A stretch of DNA of 64,000 bases from Flavobacteriaceae bacterium UBA7302 (lineage in GTDB: Bacteria; Bacteroidota; Bacteroidia; Flavobacteriales; Flavobacteriaceae), in NCBI GenBank assembly GCA_002471825.1, contig DKQS01000001.1, forward strand, positions 359,897 through 423,896, read 5' to 3'. Of the stretch, positions 1 through 9,442 are shown piece after piece (positions within the stretch are counted from its first letter, which is position 1; each line of letters opens with the position of its first letter). The notes under the pieces are model-generated. The model was not told the DNA's origin. It worked only from the letters and a program-made list of their open reading frames with translations, and searched no databases. A program made the position numbers and the translations under genes.

Positions 1-198
1 TTTAAAGCCCGATTCGAACGGTTTTCAAACATGCATACCAAGTTTGCATTGAAGAATGGTACTCCATTTAGGAACCAACATGTTTTAATAGTGGATGATG
101 TTCTAACAACGGGAGCTACTTTGGAAGCCTGTGCTAAGGAATTTTTAAAAATAGAGGGTTGCCAAGTGAGCGTTTTGACCATGGCATACACCGAGTAG
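1..198 (+). CDS. ComF family phosphoribosyltransferase-like protein (3' end only)
   Basis: The reading frame is open from the first base of the window and ends at TAG (196-198), so only the last 65 codons are present. They contain the PRPP-binding motif VLIVDDVLTTGATLEAC, the hallmark of type I phosphoribosyltransferase folds. A C-terminal motif at this distance from the stop fits the ComF family, which is linked to DNA uptake and recombination in some bacteria. The N-terminal zinc-finger part would lie upstream of the window and cannot be checked. Another small phosphoribosyltransferase remains possible. Confidence 0.8.
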   Translation, partial: FKARFERFSNMHTKFALKNGTPFRNQHVLIVDDVLTTGATLEACAKEFLKIEGCQVSVLTMAYTE

Positions 199-255
199 AA
201 TTTTGTATTTTTTTATGAAAAATTAATCGTTTCTTTGTAGCAAATCGGACTCTTT

Positions 256-1872
256 TTGAAACGAAACATCCATATTACCGTCGTTGTGCTTGTACTTCTC
301 ATTTTGGCAAATTGTGCCAGAACAGGAAGGCCTGAAGGTGGTCCTAAGGATGAAAATCCGCCCTTATTTGTCACTGCGAAACCTCCTTATAAAACTCTTT
401 TTTTTAAGGAAAAGGAAATTCGGATTGACTTTGACGAGTTTGTTCGTTTGAAAGACATCAACAAACAACTGATCGTTTCACCACCTTTAAAAAATCCGCC
501 ATTAATAACACCACAAGGAGCGCCAAGTAAGCAAATCAAAATTAAAATTCTTGATACGCTTCAAGAGAACACTACTTATATTTTCAATTTTGGAAATGCT
601 GTGGAGGATAACAATGAAGCCAATGTATTGGAAAATTTCAGCTATGTATTTTCCACCGGAGATTATATCGACTCGTTGACCACCAAAGGAGAAGTAAAAG
701 ATGTTCTAGAGATCATCAACAAGAAAAATGTGAGTCTTTTGCTCTATCGTTTGGATAGCAGTTACAACGATTCGATCATCTATAAACAAAAACCGAATTA
801 CGTAACCAAAACTCAGGATTCGATACGATTTAATTTCTCGAATCTTAGAAAAGGTAAGTACAAAATGTACGCACTTAGTGAGGAGATCAGCGATTACATT
901 TTTAATCCAGAAACGGATGCAGTTGGATTTTTGACCGATACCATCACCTTGCCGCAAGACTCTATTATTAGCAAACCATTGGTCTACTTTAAAGAGATGT
1001 TACCCTTCGATTTCAACCGAGGAAAAGAGGTGACTAAAGGAAAAATTCAATTCGGATTTAGAGGCGATCGCAAAGGTTTTAGCGTAAATCTCTTAAGCAA
1101 AGTCCCAGATTCTTTTGCAAGTGTTGCCAAATACGAGCAAGGAAAAGACACCTTGAATTATTGGTTCACCCCAATTGAAAGAGATTCGTTGAATTTCATT
1201 GTTTCCAAAGACGATTTTATCGATACAGTCACCGTTCGCTTGCGAAAAAAGAAATTCGATTCCCTAACGGTAAAGTCATCCGTGAGTCGTGTGTTCCACC
1301 TCAGGGATACCTTTTATTTCTTAACCAATAATCCCATTGTCAAAATTGATAGCAGCAAAATAAACATTGTAGATATCGACACCCTTGATGTACCTTTTAA
1401 AATTAAGAATTCACCCAAAGAAAATAAGGTCGCGCTCATCTTTGAAAAAAAACCAGAGCAACTCTATCGCATCAAAGCAGATCCGAAAGCTTTGGAGGAC
1501 ATCTACCAGGTTTCTCACGACACCATTTACTTTAAATTGATCACCAAAGAAATTGAAGACTACGGACGAATTACGCTGCGCGTCAACAACGTAGAGAATA
1601 AGAATTTAATCATCGAATTACTTTCTGGAAGGCAACAAAATCAAGTGGTTGAACGCCGACTAATCAACAAATCTAGTGAGCTTGTGTTTGATTTGCTCGA
1701 ACCTAAAAAATACACGGTGAGAGCCATCATCGACGATAATCAAAACAACAAATGGGACACTGGGAATCTTCTTCAGAAAAAACAACCTGAACGGATTATT
1801 TACCATCCCGAGCTGCGAGATTTTGAGCTACGAGCCAATTATTTCTTAGAAGAAATTTTTATTATCAATTAA
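256..1872 (+). CDS. Ig-like domain lipoprotein (Big_5/SbsA-type N-terminus)
   Basis: 538 residues. The N-terminus is basic, then a hydrophobic stretch ends in the lipobox ILANC, so the protein is probably lipidated at Cys20 and exported to the envelope. The segment just after it, GGPKDENPP, followed by beta-rich sequence with FDEFV and NTTYIFNFG, matches the Bacteroidota Ig-like lipoproteins that begin with a Big_5-type domain. Their role is not known. No ATG precedes the signal peptide in frame and TAG lies upstream at 238, so TTG at 256 is the only plausible start. The stop overlaps the convergent downstream gene by 4 bases. Confidence 0.8.
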   Translation: MKRNIHITVVVLVLLILANCARTGRPEGGPKDENPPLFVTAKPPYKTLFFKEKEIRIDFDEFVRLKDINKQLIVSPPLKNPPLITPQGAPSKQIKIKILDTLQENTTYIFNFGNAVEDNNEANVLENFSYVFSTGDYIDSLTTKGEVKDVLEIINKKNVSLLLYRLDSSYNDSIIYKQKPNYVTKTQDSIRFNFSNLRKGKYKMYALSEEISDYIFNPETDAVGFLTDTITLPQDSIISKPLVYFKEMLPFDFNRGKEVTKGKIQFGFRGDRKGFSVNLLSKVPDSFASVAKYEQGKDTLNYWFTPIERDSLNFIVSKDDFIDTVTVRLRKKKFDSLTVKSSVSRVFHLRDTFYFLTNNPIVKIDSSKINIVDIDTLDVPFKIKNSPKENKVALIFEKKPEQLYRIKADPKALEDIYQVSHDTIYFKLITKEIEDYGRITLRVNNVENKNLIIELLSGRQQNQVVERRLINKSSELVFDLLEPKKYTVRAIIDDNQNNKWDTGNLLQKKQPERIIYHPELRDFELRANYFLEEIFIIN

Positions 1873-3017
1873 GCGTTTAGTGCACTATCAAGATCATTCA
1901 ACAGATCTTCAATAGCCTCAATTCCTACACTCAATCGAATCAAAGAATCCGTTACTCCAATTTTCAAACGCTCTTTTTCTGGAATAGAAGCATGAGTCAT
2001 AGTCGCTGGATGATTCACCAAACTCTCTACGCCTCCTAAAGATTCTGCCAAAGTAAAAACTTTGGTATTTTCTAAGAATCGGAAGGTAGCCTCTCTCGTA
2101 TCATCTTTTAATCGGAAGGAAACCATTCCGCCAAAATCGGCCATCTGTTTCTTTGCGATATCATGACTTGGGTGACTTTCCAAACCAGGGTAGTAGACCT
2201 CCGCCACTTTATCGTGGTTGGTTAGATAATCGGCAACGGCACGTCCATTTTCACAATGACGTTGCATGCGAACATGAAGTGTTTTGATTCCGCGTAAAGC
2301 TAAGAATGAATCCATAGGACCTGCTACCGCACCACCTGCAAACTGGATGAAATGAATTTGTTCGGCAAGATCGGTATCTTTCACCATTAAAGCACCCATA
2401 ATTAAGTCGCTATGGCCTCCTAAATATTTGGTGGCCGAATGCATCACAATATCAGCTCCTAATGCCAAAGGCTGCTGCAAATACGGTGTAGCAAAAGTAT
2501 TATCAACCGTTACCAAGGTTGATTCGTTATGATTTTTTACAAGACTTGCGATAGCTTCAATATCCGCAATTTTCATCAATGGATTGGTCGGTGTTTCCAA
2601 CCAAACCAATTTGGTACGGTCATTCAATTGATCGGCAACATTTTGAGGATCGGTCATGTCTACAAAATGAAACTCCAACCCATATTTTGAAAACAAACGG
2701 GTAAACATTCGATAGGTACCACCATACAAATCATCACCAGCAATCACCTCATCCCCTGGAGAGAGCAATCGCAAGACACAATCAATGGCAGATAAACCAG
2801 AAGAGAAGGCAAAACCATGAGTACCACCTTCAATGGCTGCAAAGTTATTTTCTAAAGCCGTCCTAGTCGGATTTGCTGCTCTCGAATATTCATATCCTTT
2901 ATGAACTGCCGGACTTTCTTGTGCGTATGTGGAAGTGAAATATACAGGAGGCATAACTGCACCTGTACTTTCATCGTGTTTCTGACCACCGTGAATGGTT
3001 TTGGTATTGAATTTCAC
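1869..3017 (-). CDS. cystathionine gamma-synthase/lyase family PLP enzyme
   Basis: 382 residues, the usual length of trans-sulfuration enzymes of the Cys/Met metabolism PLP family. The PLP lysine is K197 in SATKYLGGHSD, the pyridine-N aspartate is D172 in VDNTFATPYL, and YSRAANPTR supplies the phosphate-binding Tyr/Arg. It should act on cystathionine or O-acylhomoserine in methionine/cysteine exchange; synthase and lyase cannot be separated by eye. GTG (3015-3017) is chosen as start because KFNTKTIHGG is the typical family N-terminus and no ATG fits. It lies 43 bp downstream of the antiporter gene on the same strand. Confidence 0.88.
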   Translation of the reverse strand: MKFNTKTIHGGQKHDESTGAVMPPVYFTSTYAQESPAVHKGYEYSRAANPTRTALENNFAAIEGGTHGFAFSSGLSAIDCVLRLLSPGDEVIAGDDLYGGTYRMFTRLFSKYGLEFHFVDMTDPQNVADQLNDRTKLVWLETPTNPLMKIADIEAIASLVKNHNESTLVTVDNTFATPYLQQPLALGADIVMHSATKYLGGHSDLIMGALMVKDTDLAEQIHFIQFAGGAVAGPMDSFLALRGIKTLHVRMQRHCENGRAVADYLTNHDKVAEVYYPGLESHPSHDIAKKQMADFGGMVSFRLKDDTREATFRFLENTKVFTLAESLGGVESLVNHPATMTHASIPEKERLKIGVTDSLIRLSVGIEAIEDLLNDLDSALNA

Positions 3018-3060
3018 CGTTTTTAAGTTTTTTGTGTTTGTCTAAAAATTACCTGCAAAA

Positions 3061-4305
3061 TTACAGATTCTTTCCTGTATATTTTTGAATAAGTTTCCCA
3101 ACAGACAATCCTTGTACGATAATGGAGAATACCACTACCAAATAGGTCATCACCAAAAACAAATCTCTTTGCATGGCAGCCGTTAAACTTAGGGCCAAGG
3201 CAATGGAGATTCCGCCTCGTAATCCACCCCATGTCATGATCAAATTTGTTTTGGGTACAAACTCCAATCGTTTTGCATAAAACTTGATGGGTGCCAAAAG
3301 CGATAAATACCTTGCCATTAGCAATAACGGAATGACAATCACTCCCGCCAAAATATAATCCACATCAAAGGTGAGCACTAAAATTTCCATCCCAATCAAC
3401 ACAAAAAGGACAGCGTTTAAGAGTACGTCAATGATTTCCCAAAATTTATCCAAGTAATTTTCTGTGGTTTCACTCATGGATGCATGCCTTACCTTGTCGG
3501 TACCGATTAAGAGTCCGGCTGCAACCATGGCCAAAGGAGCAGACACATGCAAGTATTGGCACAATACCGTTCCGCCCATGACCAATGCTAAGGTTAGTAT
3601 CACTTCTGTATCATGATCATCAATGGTTTTTATGAGTTTGTAGGCTATCCAACCAAGCAGAAGCCCTAGTCCTAGTCCGCCAACTACCTCCACCAAAAAC
3701 AATTGACCGATTCCTAAGGCAGAAATCTCGCCGCCTTTTTGAGCGATTTTAAAAATGGTTAGAAATAAAACAACACCTACTCCGTCATTAAAAAGTGATT
3801 CTCCTACAATCTTAATCTCAAGATTTTTTGGCGCACCCACTTTCTTCATGATTCCAAGCACCGCAATAGGATCTGTTGGTGAAATTAAGGCTCCAAAAAG
3901 CAAGCAGTAAATAAAGGCAACATCAAAACCAAAGGCTTGCAATAAGAAATAGGTAAGCGTTCCTGAAATAAAAACTGAGGTAATGGTTCCAATAGTAGCG
4001 AAGGCAATAATGGGTTTTCCATTTGCCTTCAAGGCTTTAAAATCAGTATGCAAGGCCCCAGCAAAAAGCAAGAAACTCAGCATAATATCTAAGACCACCG
4101 TTTTGAAATCGATACTGGTAATAAGTTCCTTTTCAATTTGCAAAAAGGTATCGTCAAAGAAGCTGATTCCTAGTACAATCAATGTAAACACAATGGTAAC
4201 CACCATGAGTCCAATGGCACTTGGAAGTTTGATAAAACGCACATTGATGTACCCAAATAAAGCTGAAAGGACCACTAAAATGGAAGCAATGGCAAAATAA
4301 CTCAT
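3061..4305 (-). CDS. Na+/H+ antiporter, CPA1 family
   Basis: 414 residues, almost entirely hydrophobic with about 11-12 predicted membrane spans. Motifs typical of CPA1 exchangers are present: [10 protein letters not shown] and [14 protein letters not shown], which carry the ion-binding acidic residues of the discontinuous helices. It is an inner-membrane sodium (or potassium)/proton exchanger for pH and salt homeostasis. There is no long cytoplasmic C-terminal tail, so it is the short bacterial form. The gene begins at the base immediately before the DinB-like stop codon, so the two are almost certainly co-transcribed, DinB-like gene first. Confidence 0.88.
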   Translation of the reverse strand: MSYFAIASILVVLSALFGYINVRFIKLPSAIGLMVVTIVFTLIVLGISFFDDTFLQIEKELITSIDFKTVVLDIMLSFLLFAGALHTDFKALKANGKPIIAFATIGTITSVFISGTLTYFLLQAFGFDVAFIYCLLFGALISPTDPIAVLGIMKKVGAPKNLEIKIVGESLFNDGVGVVLFLTIFKIAQKGGEISALGIGQLFLVEVVGGLGLGLLLGWIAYKLIKTIDDHDTEVILTLALVMGGTVLCQYLHVSAPLAMVAAGLLIGTDKVRHASMSETTENYLDKFWEIIDVLLNAVLFVLIGMEILVLTFDVDYILAGVIVIPLLLMARYLSLLAPIKFYAKRLEFVPKTNLIMTWGGLRGGISIALALSLTAAMQRDLFLVMTYLVVVFSIIVQGLSVGKLIQKYTGKNL

Positions 4306-4761
4306 CTACAGCATTTTTTTGATTGATCGAATAATTCCGTAATGCATGCCTTCGTGAATATTGTTGAAAGGAATGGCATTTTCGATGGAGGTAAGTACGT
4401 AACCGGTGCTTGTAGGATAGGTTTTATATGCTTTGAAAATTCCTGCCTCGTAATCTTCTACCAGCTTTTCAGGAAGGGAAACAAGCAAACGCTTCACCTC
4501 TTCAAATTCCTCTGCCGTAAAATTTCTCGTCGGTGCAGTTCCCTTACGATTCTCTGCAATCAACTCGTCAGAAACTAGCATTGGTAGACCAGACAAGCCA
4601 TAATGAATCAATTGTTGGGTCACCACCAAATGAGCCACATTCCAAGCAATATTATTCTTAAATCCATCCGGAATTTTATGAATATCGTCCAAGGATAATC
4701 CCTCTAATTCTTTGATGACCAATTCCCTTGCTTTTCTTAAAATATCGAACTCGTTTTTCAT
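4306..4761 (-). CDS. DinB superfamily protein
   Basis: 151 residues from the chosen ATG. The helical pattern with NNIAWNVAHLVVTQQLIHYG and a late NNIHEGMHYG resembles the DinB/YfiT four-helix bundle, in which three histidines bind a metal; H residues in WNVAHL and HEGMHYG could supply them. Biochemical role is unknown for most members; some are thiol transferases. An upstream extension to 4830 is open but encodes an unlikely sequence that would run over the divergent ArsC-like start, so MKNEFDIL is taken as the N-terminus. It is the first gene of a minus-strand set with the antiporter. Confidence 0.72.
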   Translation of the reverse strand: MKNEFDILRKARELVIKELEGLSLDDIHKIPDGFKNNIAWNVAHLVVTQQLIHYGLSGLPMLVSDELIAENRKGTAPTRNFTAEEFEEVKRLLVSLPEKLVEDYEAGIFKAYKTYPTSTGYVLTSIENAIPFNNIHEGMHYGIIRSIKKML

Positions 4762-4802
4762 GATTATCCTTATTTTTATGACGTAAATATAAATGATATC
4801 TA

Positions 4803-5150
4803 ATGAAGAAAGTTTATTTTTTGCAAACATGTGATACCTGCAAAAGAATAATGAAAGATTTAAATTTAGAGGGCTTCGAAAAGCAGGAAATTAAGAGCAA
4901 TCCGATTACTGAAGATCAATTGGAAGAAATGAGAGCACTTGCTCCTAGCTATGAGGCGCTGTTCAATAAAAGAGCACGTTTGTACAAGTCGATGGATTTG
5001 AAAAATCAGAATTTGGATGAAGCTGGATACCGTAAGTATCTCTTAGAACAATACACCTTCTTAAAACGACCAGTTTTTATGGTTGGCGATGAAATATTTA
5101 TTGGAAACAGTAAAAAAGTGATCGAAAAAGTAAAAGAGAAGATTGGTTAA
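4803..5150 (+). CDS. ArsC/Spx family thioredoxin-fold protein
   Basis: 115 residues, the normal size for the ArsC/Spx/YffB family. The N-terminal FLQTCDTCKR places a CXXC pair at Cys10/Cys13, and RPVFMVGDEIFIGN is the cis-Pro segment near the C-terminus. Possible roles are glutathione- or thioredoxin-linked arsenate reduction or an Spx-like regulator. No arsenical pump or ArsR is nearby, so arsenic resistance is not supported by context. It stands alone, divergent from the DinB-like gene, and its last codons form part of a terminator hairpin. Confidence 0.8.
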   Translation: MKKVYFLQTCDTCKRIMKDLNLEGFEKQEIKSNPITEDQLEEMRALAPSYEALFNKRARLYKSMDLKNQNLDEAGYRKYLLEQYTFLKRPVFMVGDEIFIGNSKKVIEKVKEKIG

Positions 5151-5161
5151 TCTTCTCTTTT
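5132..5161. terminator. bidirectional terminator overlapping the ArsC-like stop codon
   Basis: A perfect 13-bp stem pairs 5132-5144 (AAAAGAGAAGATT) with 5149-5161, with a GGTT loop. T-rich sequence follows on both strands: GTTTTATTG to the right, and TTTTACTTTTTT reading left. It can end the ArsC-like transcript and the convergent DUF4252 transcript. The last codons and stop (5148-5150) of the ArsC-like gene lie inside the hairpin. Confidence 0.82.
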
Positions 5162-5188
5162 GTTTTATTGTTGATTGGTTGCAAAAAT

Positions 5189-5665
5189 TTAATCTGCAGT
5201 AATTTTTAGGTTGGAGTCAGACATCATATCTGCCAATTCGTCCATGGTCATGTCGGTTTTAATTCCGAATAACACCAATTTATCTTCTTTACTATTGGCT
5301 CTTAATACAATCTCTTTCACACGGTCTCTCTTTCTCAGAATATAAAAGGCTACTCTGCCATCTTTTTCCTTTACGCGTGCCATAGTCTTCAAGTTGTTCT
5401 TTCGAACATAACGCTTAAAATCTTTAGAAACTTCTGAATCTTCGTTATTGAAAACCATTAGTTTAAAATCTCCAGATTTCTTTAAAAAATCCTTCAATTC
5501 TTTGTCGTCATCATCGTCTAAGAATGATCCTGCAAAAGAGCCAGAAAGATTCATAGAAAAGGCCGATTGGTCTTTGTGTTTTTTGTAAAATTTGTTGAAG
5601 GTTGTTTCTTGAGCCGAAATGTTTAAGGCAAAAATAAATAATAGGATGGATGTGATTTGTTTCAT
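5189..5665 (-). CDS. DUF4252 domain-containing exported protein
   Basis: 158 residues with a clear Sec signal peptide (MKQITSILLFIFALNISAQ, cleavage about residue 19). The mature part has an acidic DDDDD run around residues 51-55 and alternating strands and helices consistent with the DUF4252 family, common in Bacteroidota and of unknown function. It is probably periplasmic or surface associated. It is convergent with the ArsC-like gene, and the shared terminator lies between them. No neighbouring sigma factor gene is seen, although DUF4252 genes often sit next to one. Confidence 0.72.
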   Translation of the reverse strand: MKQITSILLFIFALNISAQETTFNKFYKKHKDQSAFSMNLSGSFAGSFLDDDDDKELKDFLKKSGDFKLMVFNNEDSEVSKDFKRYVRKNNLKTMARVKEKDGRVAFYILRKRDRVKEIVLRANSKEDKLVLFGIKTDMTMDELADMMSDSNLKITAD

Positions 5666-5718
5666 AATACTTGATTTACCATGGAGACGACCATCTCAAG
5701 TATTTGTTACATCAACTA

Positions 5719-6711
5719 TTATTTTTGACTCAATTTTAAGTACAATTCCGCAAGGCGTTCTGCCTCTAATCGGGCACTCCAATGATTCACTATTTCTTTG
5801 CGAGCTGGTTTTTCCAACCGAGGAAGATCTCCCGAAATAATTTCATGTAATACCGACTTCAATTCCTCTGAGTTTCCCGCTTCAAATAGATATCCGCTTT
5901 TACCATGTTCAATCATTTCAGAATGCACTCCAACATCTTTCGTGGCAATAACAGTACATTCACAAGCCATGGCTTCGGCGGTCACTAGGGCAAATCCTTC
6001 AGAATGACTAGGTGCTACAAATATTTCAGCCGCTCTGTAGTAAGGAACAATATCTGTAGTTTCAGGGATAAAGTAAACTTGGTTTGAAATATCGTATTCT
6101 TGGATTTGACCTTTCAATCCCTCCAAAAAAGAGTCGCTATCGACCTTCCCTACCATTACTAAGGCCCAATCAGGGTGATCTTTTAGCAAAGCACAGGCTT
6201 CAATCAATGTTTGTTGTCCCTTTGATTGGCGAATTCTACCTGTGTTAAGAATGATATGCTGTTGGGAAATTTCGGATAATATTGTTGCGCCGTTGGGCTT
6301 AAATTCATCCGTATTGACTCCATGCGGAATGCATACATTTTCGATTCCCAAGTTTTGATGAACACTCTTTACGAGGGAAACAACTTGATCGGCCTTCTTG
6401 AGAAGCAATCGGGTTAATCCTGATGGCTTGGTCGCTGAATGTCTCGTAGCCACCAAGTGAAATTTTGCACCCAATAAACGATACTTTAGAAGTGCCATTA
6501 TTTCGTTGTTGCGATGGCAGTGAACCACCACTTTGCGATCAGAAAATAAGAGTTCCTTTAATTTTTTCTTTGAAATTTTAGGACCATCGATATGCTCTCC
6601 ATACAAATAGGTTTCACAGTGTTCATTCAAAAAAGGAAATACATTTTCTATACTTCGAGTGACCCCTGTCTTCCGCTTATGAAGATGCGTATGTATGACG
6701 ATTGGTTTCAA
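5719..6711 (-). CDS. glycosyltransferase, GT4 family
   Basis: 330 residues. The C-terminal half holds the GT-B nucleotide-sugar site: ILNTGRIRQSKGQ and the EX7E-type motif in SEGFALVTAEAMACECTVIAT. The protein is slightly short for GT4 but has both Rossmann halves. It probably transfers a sugar onto lipopolysaccharide core, O-antigen or another envelope glycan at the inner face of the membrane; donor and acceptor cannot be read from sequence. It follows the Glu-rich gene by 6 bp on the same strand, so they are likely co-transcribed. No polysaccharide cluster surrounds it. Confidence 0.85.
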   Translation of the reverse strand: MKPIVIHTHLHKRKTGVTRSIENVFPFLNEHCETYLYGEHIDGPKISKKKLKELLFSDRKVVVHCHRNNEIMALLKYRLLGAKFHLVATRHSATKPSGLTRLLLKKADQVVSLVKSVHQNLGIENVCIPHGVNTDEFKPNGATILSEISQQHIILNTGRIRQSKGQQTLIEACALLKDHPDWALVMVGKVDSDSFLEGLKGQIQEYDISNQVYFIPETTDIVPYYRAAEIFVAPSHSEGFALVTAEAMACECTVIATKDVGVHSEMIEHGKSGYLFEAGNSEELKSVLHEIISGDLPRLEKPARKEIVNHWSARLEAERLAELYLKLSQK

Positions 6712-6717
6712 AAAAGA

Positions 6718-7551
6718 CTAGGCAAATTTTCGCTCAATAAAATCCATGAATCGAGTCTCCAACTCTTCTTGGGTAGACCAATCGTAATCGGGTTTTACAT
6801 TCTTGGCAATAAACTTTTTGGCCTCTTTTTGGGAATTGAAGGAATTCAATTGGGAAATCACACGATTGTAATCTTCTTGACTATTTTCAAATAAGTTTTT
6901 CACAAAAGCGATGCGATCATTCAGTCCAATTTGGATATTCTTCGACAACTTATCGTTTAAAGATTGAGGCGTGTCAAATAAATTGGCGGTGATATCCACG
7001 GATACAGTATCTTTCAATTCTTCATCCAAAGACAAGGTTTTTTGCTCACCCACATCTTTCACGTCATTTTTAAAAGACATCTCTGGCTGTGGTTCTTCGA
7101 AGATGATTTGTTCTAGCTCATCAAAAGGCTGCTCAAGCACCTCTTCTACTTCCATTTCCTTGGGTTCTTCCTCAATCGCCTTCACCTCCTCTTTTACTTC
7201 AGTTTTCTCCTCTTCCTCTTCAAGATTGTAAACTACTTTTTCTTCTTGAATTTCAACAACCTCTAACTCTTTTTCTTCAATAACAGCTTCCACTTCCTGC
7301 TCCACGGGTTTAGGAGCTTCTTCCACGGTCTCTTTTGCTTCAAAACCAGCAACCACTTTTTCCAATATCTCTTCTTTGGACTCCTTGGCATTTGGAGTCG
7401 ATTGAAGATACTCCTCTACAAATGCCAATACAGACAGTTTTTCATGGATTTCCCCCGATTTTTTCAAAAGCGCAAAGACATCATCTTTGTTTTTCATTTG
7501 TAAAATACTGTGGGCTAAACTGATTAATTCGGATTCCAATCTTTTGTGCAT
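6718..7551 (-). CDS. conserved hypothetical protein with long acidic central region
   Basis: 277 residues, not assigned to a named family. Three parts are visible: a helical N-terminal segment (about 1-65), a low-complexity Glu/Val/Lys region (about 66-160) with many EE pairs, and a more ordered C-terminal segment (about 185-277) containing NDRIAFVKNLF and DYNRVISQLN. There is no signal peptide or membrane span, so it is likely cytoplasmic. The ordered ends joined by an acidic linker suggest a scaffold or binding protein, but that is inference. It is divergent from thymidine kinase and 6 bp upstream of the glycosyltransferase gene. Confidence 0.7.
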   Translation of the reverse strand: MHKRLESELISLAHSILQMKNKDDVFALLKKSGEIHEKLSVLAFVEEYLQSTPNAKESKEEILEKVVAGFEAKETVEEAPKPVEQEVEAVIEEKELEVVEIQEEKVVYNLEEEEEKTEVKEEVKAIEEEPKEMEVEEVLEQPFDELEQIIFEEPQPEMSFKNDVKDVGEQKTLSLDEELKDTVSVDITANLFDTPQSLNDKLSKNIQIGLNDRIAFVKNLFENSQEDYNRVISQLNSFNSQKEAKKFIAKNVKPDYDWSTQEELETRFMDFIERKFA

Positions 7552-7651
7552 TTCAAAGTGATTTTTAATGATAGTAATGCTGTATTTTTGATTACATTTG
7601 TTTGAGAATATAGATGTTACTCTCGTAACAAATAACGTTTAAAATTACAAA

Positions 7652-8299
7652 ATGTTTCTTGAAAATACCGTAAATCACTCAGAACAATTTGGCTGGATTG
7701 AAGTCATCTGTGGTTCTATGTTTTCGGGCAAAACAGAGGAACTTATAAGACGTTTGAAACGCGCGCAATTTGCCAAACAACGCGTCGAAATATTCAAACC
7801 AGAAATTGATACTCGTTATGACGACGAAGAGGTGGTTTCACACAATGACAATCGAATTCGATCGACTCCAGTTCCCGTTTCTTCCAACATCTTATTATTG
7901 GCCAACGATGTGGATGTAGTGGGCATTGACGAAGCGCAATTCTTCGATGAAGAAATTGTTTCGGTTTGCAATGAATTGGCCAATCGTGGAATTCGAGTGA
8001 TTGTTGCGGGACTCGATATGGACTTTAAAGGAAATCCGTTCGGACCCATGCCTGCATTAATGGCAACGGCCGAATATGTCACCAAAGTCCATGCGGTTTG
8101 CACCCGAACCGGAAATCTTGCCAATTATAGTTACCGAAAAAATCTGAGTGACGATTTGGTACTATTGGGAGAAAATGAAGAATACGAGCCTTTGAGTCGG
8201 GCTGCATTTTATAGAGCGATGCATCAAGAACGGGAAAAAGAAATTGCTGCACAATCAAAAGATATTTCCTCAAATACAACAGAAGATCTAAAACAATGA
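7652..8299 (+). CDS. tdk: thymidine kinase
   Basis: 215 residues, type II thymidine kinase, which phosphorylates thymidine with ATP in pyrimidine salvage. The P-loop is GSMFSGKTE (residues 21-29), the Walker B/catalytic segment is GIDEAQFF (91-98), and the thymidine-binding lasso contains YRKNL and [10 protein letters not shown]. The C-terminal lasso normally binds zinc through four cysteines; here only Cys150 remains. The stop overlaps the alanine racemase start as ATGA, showing translational coupling. Confidence 0.95.
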   Translation: MFLENTVNHSEQFGWIEVICGSMFSGKTEELIRRLKRAQFAKQRVEIFKPEIDTRYDDEEVVSHNDNRIRSTPVPVSSNILLLANDVDVVGIDEAQFFDEEIVSVCNELANRGIRVIVAGLDMDFKGNPFGPMPALMATAEYVTKVHAVCTRTGNLANYSYRKNLSDDLVLLGENEEYEPLSRAAFYRAMHQEREKEIAAQSKDISSNTTEDLKQ

Positions 8300-9396
8300 C
8301 CAACAACCACGTTACTGTTTTAGAAATCGATTCAAAAGCTCTAGAACACAATCTCAATTATTTTAAAAAAAAACTGAATGCCAGCACCAAAATATTGGCT
8401 GTTGTAAAGGCCTTCGGATATGGTAGTGATGGCGTTTTAGTTGGGGATTTTTTAAAAGATAAAGTCGATTATTTCGGCGTGGCCTACGCGCAAGAGGGCA
8501 TTGCATTGCGTGAGGCGGGTATCGAAAACCCGATCTTAGTATTGCATCCTCAAATCGTAAACTTCAACGATATTATCGATTACAAGCTTGAGCCTACCTT
8601 ATACAATTTCAAAACGCTTGAGGCTTTTTTACAATTGGCAGATGAACGCCTGTTGATGAACTATCCTGTTCATCTAAACTTCAATACTGGATTGAATCGG
8701 CTTGGATTTTGGCATAGCGATTTAGAGCTCATCATTGCCAAATTAAAAGAAAGCAAACATGTAAAGGTGGAATCCATATTCTCTCATTTGGCTGCCAGTG
8801 AAGATTTGGAGGAGAAAGAATTTTCTATCAACCAGATCAATAACTTCGCCTACATTGTCAAGCAGATTTATGAGACGCTGGGTTACGAGCCCTTTTTACA
8901 CATGTTGAATACCTCGGGGGTTATCAACTACAGCAAAGCTCAATTTGACATGGTACGCGTAGGCATCGGATTGTATGGTTTTGGTAATGATGACGCCGAA
9001 ACTGCCCAACTTAAAAATACACATAACCTCTATTCGGTCATTTCACAAATCCATTTGATTGAACCAGGAGAGACTGTGGGATACAACCGAGCTTTTGTTG
9101 CCAAAGCTCCAACCAAAACGGCAACGGTTCCTATTGGCCATGCCGATGGTATACCGAGATCTTTAGGCAACAAAAAAGGCTATGTTCTAGTAGGGGGACA
9201 AAAGGCACCTATCATCGGAAATGTGTGTATGGACATGATGATGATTGACGTCACCAAGATCGATTGTAAGGAAGGTGATCAAGTGATTGTTTTCAACTCA
9301 CAACAGATGATTGAAGACATGGCCTATGCTTCAGAAACGATCCCCTATGAGACCTTAACCGCTATTTCTTCACGTGTTAAAAAAATGTTAAAGTAA
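8296..9396 (+). CDS. alr: alanine racemase
   Basis: 366 residues, full length. The PLP lysine is K38 in [10 protein letters not shown] (canonical AVVKANAYGHG), the second catalytic base is Y263 in ETVGYNRAF, and [10 protein letters not shown] and GNVCMDMMM are the usual C-terminal family motifs. It converts L- to D-alanine for peptidoglycan in the cytoplasm. It overlaps tdk by 4 bases and is followed 46 bp later by mscL, so the three may form one transcript ending at the terminator at 9881. Confidence 0.95.
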   Translation: MTNNHVTVLEIDSKALEHNLNYFKKKLNASTKILAVVKAFGYGSDGVLVGDFLKDKVDYFGVAYAQEGIALREAGIENPILVLHPQIVNFNDIIDYKLEPTLYNFKTLEAFLQLADERLLMNYPVHLNFNTGLNRLGFWHSDLELIIAKLKESKHVKVESIFSHLAASEDLEEKEFSINQINNFAYIVKQIYETLGYEPFLHMLNTSGVINYSKAQFDMVRVGIGLYGFGNDDAETAQLKNTHNLYSVISQIHLIEPGETVGYNRAFVAKAPTKTATVPIGHADGIPRSLGNKKGYVLVGGQKAPIIGNVCMDMMMIDVTKIDCKEGDQVIVFNSQQMIEDMAYASETIPYETLTAISSRVKKMLK

Positions 9397-9442
9397 TTTA
9401 AATTTTTAGTACATTTATCCCATCAACTAAAATCTAACAGAT

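Noticed and set aside
4803..5150. Arsenic resistance operon
   Set aside because: No ArsR, Acr3/ArsB or other arsenical gene nearby; the ArsC-like protein could equally be Spx-like.
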